A stretch of DNA of 11,637 nt. Origin: CAVSWN01 sp046728115. GTDB lineage: Bacteria > Acidobacteriota > Vicinamibacteria > Vicinamibacterales > CAVVIG01. The position numbers were made by a program, and so were the translations under genes. Of the stretch, positions 6,038-11,637 are shown in pieces. Where the stretch lies: assembly GCA_046728115.1 (NCBI GenBank), contig JBKPDW010000032.1:1-11637 (forward strand), written 5' to 3'. Below the pieces are notes generated by a model, which was not told where the DNA came from, did not search any database, and was given only the letters and a program-made list of their open reading frames with translations. Within the stretch, counting starts at the first letter, position 1; every line of letters begins with the position of its first letter.

Positions 6038-7630
6038 TTAGAGATTCGCCCCGCGTACCTCGGACGTGAGTCCGACGAGTCGGGCGCCCCTGCGAAAGAG
6101 TGTCTGGCCGTCACGGTCGAAGGGGAACGCCGTGAAAAAGTCCGCCAAGCGGTAGCGCGGGGAGGTGTGCCGCACGGCGGCGACGTGTGCGCGCGCTTGC
6201 TCAAGCGACCCCGCCAGTGCCAGGCAACACGCGGCGATCGCGTGGATGTGAGGAAATGCGTTGGGGCGCGCAGCCGCTTTGACCGCCCAGCTCGCGCCCT
6301 CCTCGAAGCGCCCCAGGCGGACGAGCGCCATCGCCCGCGTGGCGAGCATGCCGAACAGCATCGGGTCGAACGGGCTGAGGTGGCGCGAGTAGTCGGCCGC
6401 GCTGATGGCCGCGTGGGCGTCCCCAACAATCGAGTGAACGAAGGAGAGGTTATAGTGACCGAGCGCGAAGTTCGGACTCAGTTCGATCGAGCGCGTGAGC
6501 GCGTTGATCGATTCGTCGGGCTGACCCCGCAGCATGAGTGCCCGGCCCATCGCCCAGTGGACGGCCGGGTCGCGCTCGTCGGCCATGAGCCCCTGAGCCG
6601 CGGCTCGATACGCCTGCTCCATGCCCGCTGCTCGATCGTTCCAGTTCTGGAACGCATCTTGGAAATGCGTGAACGAGAGTCCCGCGTAAGCGCGAGAACG
6701 TCGGATCCAGGCGGAGCGCCGTCTCGAAGAAGTGTCGGGCGTGCTCGTCGTCGGCCTGGCGGTACTGGTACATGTGCCAGAGGCCCCGATGGTGTGCGCC
6801 CCATGCATCCAACGAGCTTGGTGGCTTCAGGATGGCCCGATGGCGTTCGAGGGTTTCGATCTCGCTGGCGATCGACGCGACAATGCGATTGCCGATCTCG
6901 TCGAGGACCTCAAAGGCATCGTCGAACATGAGGGTGAAGATCTCGGCCCAGACGATCCGGGCGCTACGCGTTTCGGCCAGCTCGACGGTCACTGTCAGTC
7001 GTGTCCCCCGCACGCGTGTCGAGCCGCTCACAACATGTCGGTGCCTGGTTCGCGGGGCTCCTGAATCGCAATGCCCGTCGCCGTGCGCGCTGTACGCCAG
7101 GCGGTGCGAATCGACGTGCTCTCGAGACCTTCGCGTTCGAACAGATCGATGGTCGTTGCCAGGTGGCCTTCGGCTTCGCCAATCTTGCCTCGTCGCGCGA
7201 GCGCCTTGAAGAGGCACTCGTGCGCCCGCTGATCGAACGGCGCGAGCTCGAGCCACATGTCGAGGTACACGCAGCGCCTAGGTCATCCGGGCCGCGCATG
7301 ACGAGCTGCTCGAGCACCGCCATGCGACAGCTGCGAAGCCGACGACGCTGTGCGGTCAGCCAGGCAGTAAACACGGGGCTGCCGTCAATCGCCAGACTTT
7401 CGAGAGAAATCCCCCTCGAAAGACGCCGCAAGCGCCCCGAGTCGCTCCGGAGACAGCGTCTCGATCCCGGCCTCGGCGGCCCGCAGGACGTCGACACGTC
7501 CACCAGACACTGCGACAGATCCAGCTGAACGGTGTCCCCATGCGTATGCACTCGCCGGCACGCCCGGTCGTCGAGCAGGCCACGGATCTGGCTCAGGCAC
7601 CAACGCAGTTCGCCATAGCCACGGCCGGTC
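6038..7630 (-). pseudogene. Decayed SARP/BTAD-TPR transcriptional regulator
   Basis: Homologous-looking segments occur in order but in shifting frames. First comes the end of a winged helix (GYGELRWCLSQIRGLLDD, about 7613-7560, then DTVQLDLSQCLVDV). The BTAD region follows (AGIETLSPERLGALAASFEGDF; SLESLAIDGSPVFTAWLTAQ; YLDMWLELAPFDQRAHEC to about 7060). Then comes a TolB/adenylate-cyclase-like strand part (HVVSGSTRVRGTRLTVTVEL...). The last part is a TPR array (DPAVHWAMGRALMLRG, ALGHYNLSFVHS...) ending at 6038. Frame changes occur near 7490, 7405, 7275, 7035 and 6690. The first half of the winged helix is absent, and roughly 80 residues usual between BTAD and VVSGS appear deleted at 7035. Intact relatives activate transcription. 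Several independent lesions make sequencing error unlikely as the sole cause. The 5' break abuts the stop of the propeller gene. Confidence 0.82.
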
Positions 7631-9136
7631 TCAGACCTTCACGATGAGGACGCGCCTCGGCAGCGCATTCGGATCGACGTTGGCCACGCGCGTCACCTTA
7701 CGGCCTGCCTTCGTCATCGCGGTCACTTCGACATCGACCTTGCCGTCGACTGGCAACCCCATGTGAACCGGGACGACGCTCTGCGAGCAGTAGCCGCTGC
7801 CCGTGTCGACGAGCCGGCCGCCGAGCACTTTGCGAGTGCCCGGCGCGTAGACGCGCACTTCGGATCCGGCGCGCGTCGCATGTCCGTGTGAATGGACCAC
7901 CTTCACCTGAATCGATCGGCGCGCCCGGTCTGGCGCAAGGACGTTGCGGAACAGATAATGCCCGCCGGTCGGGTTGTTGTTCGCGAGCGCCAGGTCGATC
8001 GCGCCGTCGCCATCGAAGTCTACCCACTGGACGCCATGCGTCGCGCCGTGCTTGGCGATAACCTCCACCATGGCATTGGTGAACGTGGCGCCATCGCGGT
8101 GATACAGAAAATCGTGTTCGTTCAGCGGCATGTCGATGTACGACGACACATACAGATCGGGCCAGCCGTCATTGTCGTAGTCGCCCCAGTTCGACGGCGT
8201 CGCGCGGTCGCCGCCAAAAACCCCCATCGCCTGCGCGACCTCTGTGAATCGGCCGCGGCCGTCGTTGTGAAACAGAAAGTTGCGCCCGTATCCGGCGACG
8301 AAGAGGTCGAGGCGGCCGTCGTTGTCGTAGTCGACCACGCTCGGTCCGTTGCTGCCGAAGTTGGCCGGCCGTCCCTCGGCGTCCATGCCGAGCTCGTGCG
8401 CGACGTCGACGAAACGTGAGCCGTCGTTCCTGACCAGTCCGTTCAACGTGCCGTCCTGATTCGCGGTGAAGAGGTCGAGCCGGCCGTCCTCGTTCATGTC
8501 GAACCAGACGGCGCCGACCGTCTTTCGCGAATCGTCGACGCCCATGTCCTTCGCGACGTCGACGAAGCGGTTACCTTCGTTGTGGAACAGCATGTTCGGC
8601 GCGTCGCGGAACGCCACGAAGAGATCGACGCGGCCGTCGTTGTCGAAATCGATCCACGACACCTGACGCGTCTCGCCTTTGACGTCGACTCCGAGCTCGT
8701 GTGCCACGTCGATGAACCGCCTGCCGTCGCCGTCGTTGCGATACAGCTTGTTCGCGGCGTTCGATCGACGTGTGAAGCCGACGTATAAGTCGATGTGGCC
8801 GTCTGCGTTGAAATCGCCCCAGGCGGCCGCGCGGGTGTCGGTGAGATCGCCCAGGCCGAGGCTGTCCGCGATCTCGACGAACGTCCCGTGATCGTTTCGA
8901 TACAGCCGGTTCGCGACGCCGTCCTTGAAACCGACGAACAAATCGAGCGCGCCGTCGTTGTTGAAATCGGCCCAGCAGTTGGGCTGGCCGCCCGCGACGG
9001 CGAAGAGATCGGGCTGAACGAGCTCGAAGCGCTGAGCGGTGGTCGGCGTCTGCCATGCGGACAACCGACGAGCGGCGAGCCCGCCCGCGAGACCCACCAC
9101 TCCCGTCCGCACGAACCTGCGCCGGCTGAGCGCCAT
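7631..9136 (-). CDS. Tat-exported FG-GAP/VCBS seven-bladed propeller protein with UnbV/ASPIC domain
   Basis: This is a 501-aa secreted protein. The N-terminus has a twin-arginine signal (SRRRFVRTG at 4-12, then a hydrophobic stretch and a likely cleavage near 27-30), so it should be exported folded. Seven calcium-binding DxDxDG-type loops follow at residues 57, 108, 163, 213, 269, 319 and 373 (DFNNDGALD, DFNADGHID, DFDNDGRVD, DMNEDGRLD, DYDNDGRLD, DYDNDGWPD, DFDGDGAID), which predicts a seven-bladed integrin-alpha-like propeller. A UnbV/ASPIC domain occupies about 407-500. Such proteins are common in Acidobacteria and Planctomycetes (CRTAC1-like), mostly of unknown function, and probably bind ligands or surfaces. 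The start has AGGAGGAG upstream with good spacing. The gene lies 51 bp after the M28 peptidase gene and is probably part of that operon. Confidence 0.9.
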   Translation of the reverse strand: MALSRRRFVRTGVVGLAGGLAARRLSAWQTPTTAQRFELVQPDLFAVAGGQPNCWADFNNDGALDLFVGFKDGVANRLYRNDHGTFVEIADSLGLGDLTDTRAAAWGDFNADGHIDLYVGFTRRSNAANKLYRNDGDGRRFIDVAHELGVDVKGETRQVSWIDFDNDGRVDLFVAFRDAPNMLFHNEGNRFVDVAKDMGVDDSRKTVGAVWFDMNEDGRLDLFTANQDGTLNGLVRNDGSRFVDVAHELGMDAEGRPANFGSNGPSVVDYDNDGRLDLFVAGYGRNFLFHNDGRGRFTEVAQAMGVFGGDRATPSNWGDYDNDGWPDLYVSSYIDMPLNEHDFLYHRDGATFTNAMVEVIAKHGATHGVQWVDFDGDGAIDLALANNNPTGGHYLFRNVLAPDRARRSIQVKVVHSHGHATRAGSEVRVYAPGTRKVLGGRLVDTGSGYCSQSVVPVHMGLPVDGKVDVEVTAMTKAGRKVTRVANVDPNALPRRVLIVKV

Positions 9137-9149
9137 CGTCTCCTCCTCT

Positions 9150-9191
9150 GTGCCGCGATCAGATCAAGGCAACGTGCCGCGATTGGATCAA
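9150..9191. repeat. Imperfect 18-bp direct repeat, period 24, at the peptidase-propeller junction
   Basis: GTGCCGCGATCAGATCAA (9150-9167) and GTGCCGCGATTGGATCAA (9174-9191) differ at two bases. The second copy contains the stop codon of the M28 gene; the first lies just before the ribosome binding site of the propeller gene. It looks like a small tandem duplication. No function is evident. Confidence 0.5.
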
Positions 9192-10804
9192 TGTTGGCTG
9201 CTTCGATTGGCTGGTGCGGGAGACGGCAGCGGCTTGCGCGGCAGCTTCTCGTCCCGCATCGCCGTGTTGTACGCGAACGTGGCGACTACGACCGCCATCT
9301 GGACCAGGTCGTCCCGCTGAATCCGATCGACGACGTCCATGTTGGAATGGTGGGTTCGCGAGTTGTACTCGAGCCGATCCTGCATGAACTGAAACGCGGG
9401 AATGCCTACTTCGTCGAACGACAGGTAGTCGGATCCTCGGACCGATTGCGGCGTCAGCGTCGTGATTTCGAGGTCGCGCAGCGGCTTGATCCACGGCTCG
9501 AAGATCGGAACGATCGCGAGGTTGCCCTGCATCCAGACGCCGTGGATGCGCCCGGTGCCGTTGTCGAGGTTGTAATAAGCCGAGATCTTCTGGTGCTCGG
9601 GCTTGAGCATCATAGTCTTCGGATCGGCCATGTGCGCCTGGACGTACGCTTTCGAGCCGAGGAGTCCTTCTTCCTCGCCGCCCCACAGGCCGAGCCGGAT
9701 CGTCCGCCGTGGCTTTGCCCCGATCGTCTTCAGGATGCGCATCGCCTCCATCATCACCGACACGCCGGCTGCGTTGTCGGTCGCGCCCGTGCCGGTGCCC
9801 ACGCTGTCGAGATGCGCGCCGAGCAGCACGAACTCGCTGGCGAGATCGCCGCCAGGCAGATCGGCGAGGACATTGAACCCGTTGGCGTCGGCCTCGTCGT
9901 AGAACTCGGCTTTGATCTCGAGATCGACCTTGACCGGCAGCCCCTTGTCGAGAATGCGGAGCATCCGGTTGTAATGTTCGACAGCGAGCGTTACGGCCGG
10001 AACGACCTTGCCCGCATTGGCCGCATCGCGCGGACCGCCGGCGCTCGGAAAGATGGTGCCGCCGTCGGTCCGCTGCGTCCGCCACGACATCTGGTTGTCG
10101 CCGGGCACGATCGACTGGTCGCTGCCGCGATCGAAGACGGCTGCGACGCGCTCCTGAAGAAAGAACTGCTGGATCTTGTCGGCCAGGCTGGGTCGCGGGC
10201 CGCCCGCTGCGCCTTCTCCGCCGGCCGGCGTCGCCGCAGGAATCGGCATCGTCATCGCTTCCTTGAGGAGCGCGTCGTTCCACCGCTGGACGACAATGCC
10301 CTCGAGCATCTTGACCTCGCGCGCTCCCTGCGACAGGACGATCTTGCCGGCAAGCTTGCCGCGGTACTCCTCGAAGTCGGCGTCGGAGTGAATGTCGACC
10401 CTGACGACGTCCGCCGTGATCACGCCGGGCGTGCCCGGCGTCCACGACTTCGGCACGCCGATGATCGGCAGCGCTTGCGGCTCGATCATGTTGGCACTGA
10501 ACTTCTGGAGCCCCCAGCCCTTGCCGAACGGCCATTTCTCCTCGTGCACGTTCGCGAGGCCCCACGATCCGAGACGCTTGGCCACCCACTCTCCGGCTTG
10601 TCGCATCGCCGGAGAGCCTTGCAGCCGGGGACCGTACACGTCCGACAGCCAGCTCACGTGATCCATTGCCTGAGAATGGCTCAGGCCTTCATCGCGGATC
10701 TTGGAGAGCATGCCGTAGTCGATCGTTCCCGCGTCCTGTGCGTGGACGAGGGCGGTCAGCGCGATACACGACAGAAGAGCGGCCATCAATAGTCGGTGCA
10801 TCAT
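9188..10804 (-). CDS. Secreted M28-family zinc aminopeptidase
   Basis: This 538-aa protein has a Sec signal peptide (1-22, likely cleaved after VHA). A PA-like insert domain with Gly/Pro-rich linker (about 125-270, low-complexity AAGGEGAAGGP region near 190-204) precedes the catalytic M28 domain (about 305-515). Zinc and catalytic residues are visible: H331 (LLGAHLDSV), D343 (GATDNAAG), E377/E378 (WGGEEEGLLGS, general base plus bridging Glu), D414 (YNLDNGTG) and H486 (THHSNMD). Co-catalytic two-zinc enzymes of this family remove N-terminal residues from peptides in the periplasm or outside the cell. A Pro-rich tail ends the protein. Two adjacent ATGs (10804 and 10801) follow AGGAG at 3 and 6 bases; the second is better spaced. 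The receptor gene ends 14 bp upstream, so they are co-transcribed. All metal ligands are present, so it should be active. Confidence 0.93.
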   Translation of the reverse strand: MMHRLLMAALLSCIALTALVHAQDAGTIDYGMLSKIRDEGLSHSQAMDHVSWLSDVYGPRLQGSPAMRQAGEWVAKRLGSWGLANVHEEKWPFGKGWGLQKFSANMIEPQALPIIGVPKSWTPGTPGVITADVVRVDIHSDADFEEYRGKLAGKIVLSQGAREVKMLEGIVVQRWNDALLKEAMTMPIPAATPAGGEGAAGGPRPSLADKIQQFFLQERVAAVFDRGSDQSIVPGDNQMSWRTQRTDGGTIFPSAGGPRDAANAGKVVPAVTLAVEHYNRMLRILDKGLPVKVDLEIKAEFYDEADANGFNVLADLPGGDLASEFVLLGAHLDSVGTGTGATDNAAGVSVMMEAMRILKTIGAKPRRTIRLGLWGGEEEGLLGSKAYVQAHMADPKTMMLKPEHQKISAYYNLDNGTGRIHGVWMQGNLAIVPIFEPWIKPLRDLEITTLTPQSVRGSDYLSFDEVGIPAFQFMQDRLEYNSRTHHSNMDVVDRIQRDDLVQMAVVVATFAYNTAMRDEKLPRKPLPSPAPANRSSQH

Positions 10805-10818
10805 CGGCTCCTCATGCG

Positions 10819-11637
10819 TCAGAAATCGAACCGGAATCCGAACTGCTGCCGGCGTTTGGGCCCAGCGCCCTGCGGCAACCCGAACGCGCTCGACTGCAGG
10901 CTGCCCTGATACTGCGTGAAGTTCGTCGAGTTGAAGAGGTTGAAGATCTCCCAGAAGACCGAGACGGCGCGGTGTCCGCCGAGCCTGAAGTTCTTGCTCA
11001 GGCGTAGATCGACGGTCGACTCGCTGTCGCCGCGCCGGCTGTTGCGCGGTTCCGGTCTGGCGAAGACGATGGTGCTGCTGCTGACGCTATAGGGCAGCGC
11101 GCTCTGGTAGCGCGCGATGCCGGCCAGCTGAATGTCGAGCGGGAAGATGTACGAGAAGTCGGTCACCACCACGTGCCGGCGATCCTCGTTGGTCGGGCCG
11201 ATGTCGATCGAGAGGTCGAGTGGATTGGTGGCGGCGCCGCCGCCCACGCCGCTCGCAAGGCTGTTCGACGTGCCCTTCGCCAGCGTGTACGACAGCCCGC
11301 CGCGCAGCGTCGCGCCATGATACTCGACGCGCGAGACGAGGCCGTCGTAGTGAATCCAACCGAGGTTCTGGTACATGTTGATCGCGCTGAACCGCGGATC
11401 GATGCCGACGTACTGGCCGTTGACGAGCGCCAGGTTGACGTTCCGCTGCACGATGACGTCGTGGCCGCGCGAGAAGACGTAGTCGGCCTGGATGGCGATT
11501 CGGTTCTCGAACTGATGCGTGAAGCCGATCGACGCCTGGGCCGTATAGGGGACGTGGAAGTTCGGGTCCATCGCGGTTGCGGTCTGCTGCGGCGTGCCGA
11601 GCACGGAGAGGTCCGGGAAATTCGGGAAGTATTGATC
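10819..11637 (-). CDS. TonB-dependent outer-membrane receptor, C-terminal part
   Basis: This is the last 272 residues of a beta-barrel receptor; the frame continues past the window edge, so the N-terminal plug and any carboxypeptidase-regulatory domain are not seen. The sequence shows alternating amphipathic strands with many Tyr, Phe and Asn, such as ASIGFTHQFENRIAIQADYV, LRGGLSYTLAKG, HVVVTDFSYIFP and AVSVFWEIFNLFNSTNF, and the terminal strand QQFGFRFDF ending in Phe, as outer-membrane barrels require. The FNLFN-TN-- motif is typical of Solibacter-type receptors. It would import a substrate using TonB energy. The M28 peptidase gene starts 14 bp downstream, which points to peptide or metal-chelate uptake, though the ligand cannot be read from this part. 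Confidence 0.88.
   Translation of the reverse strand, partial: DQYFPNFPDLSVLGTPQQTATAMDPNFHVPYTAQASIGFTHQFENRIAIQADYVFSRGHDVIVQRNVNLALVNGQYVGIDPRFSAINMYQNLGWIHYDGLVSRVEYHGATLRGGLSYTLAKGTSNSLASGVGGGAATNPLDLSIDIGPTNEDRRHVVVTDFSYIFPLDIQLAGIARYQSALPYSVSSSTIVFARPEPRNSRRGDSESTVDLRLSKNFRLGGHRAVSVFWEIFNLFNSTNFTQYQGSLQSSAFGLPQGAGPKRRQQFGFRFDF

Noticed and set aside
5888..6931. 347-codon plus-strand open frame
   Set aside because: It is antisense to the TPR part of the decayed regulator, whose minus-strand segments are clearly protein-like. The plus-strand translation is Arg/Gly/Val-rich and unrecognisable.
8000..9000. Regularly spaced similar DNA segments suggesting a repeat array
   Set aside because: They encode the calcium loops of the propeller blades about 50-55 residues apart; this is protein repeat structure, not CRISPR or satellite DNA.
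8795..10792. 665-codon plus-strand open frame
   Set aside because: It lies opposite the M28 and propeller genes, which show full catalytic and calcium motifs, signal peptides and ribosome sites. The antisense frame is low-complexity and matches no family; it results from the high GC codon bias.

Overview
The window is GC-rich bacterial chromosome. The gene types point to an acidobacterium, perhaps of the Vicinamibacteria type. The strongest signs are a PadR regulator followed by a duplicated MacB/FtsX permease with no ATPase gene beside it (the 'acidobacterial duplicated orphan permease' arrangement), a TonB-dependent receptor of the carboxypeptidase-regulatory type, and a Tat-exported FG-GAP/UnbV protein. 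The taxonomic call is inferred from these families and was not tested. Nearly every gene lies on the minus strand, so transcription runs from the right end of the window to the left. No RNA genes, insertion sequences or CRISPR arrays were seen.

Right third (11637 to 7631): an apparent operon encodes the C-terminal end of a TonB-dependent outer-membrane receptor, a secreted M28 zinc aminopeptidase 14 bp downstream, and a Tat-exported seven-bladed FG-GAP propeller protein with a UnbV/ASPIC tail 51 bp after that. All three products should act in or outside the envelope. They would fit a peptide capture and degradation module, but the substrate is not visible in the sequence.

Middle (7630 to 4450): directly after the propeller gene lies a heavily decayed regulator of the SARP/BTAD-TPR type. 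It has lost its N-terminus and part of its middle and carries at least five frame changes. Next comes a gap holding two direct repeats of 11-bp period, then an intact gene of unknown function (256 aa). A second gap holds a short plus-strand remnant of what looks like a maleylpyruvate-isomerase/DinB-type gene, plus several palindromes.

Left (4449 to 1): a two-gene unit encodes an exported plastocyanin-like copper protein and an exported metzincin-like metalloprotease. It is followed by a PadR repressor gene with a near-consensus promoter overlapped by an inverted repeat and an apparently leaderless start. The regulator sits 12 bp ahead of the orphan FtsX/MacB permease. The window ends in a possible, weakly supported, overlapping small ORF.

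The points most worth a second look are the leaderless autoregulated PadR promoter, the cupredoxin/metalloprotease pair with its non-standard zinc motif spacing, the receptor-peptidase-propeller operon, and the recent decay of the regulator next to that operon. No clearly new defence or mobile system was found.
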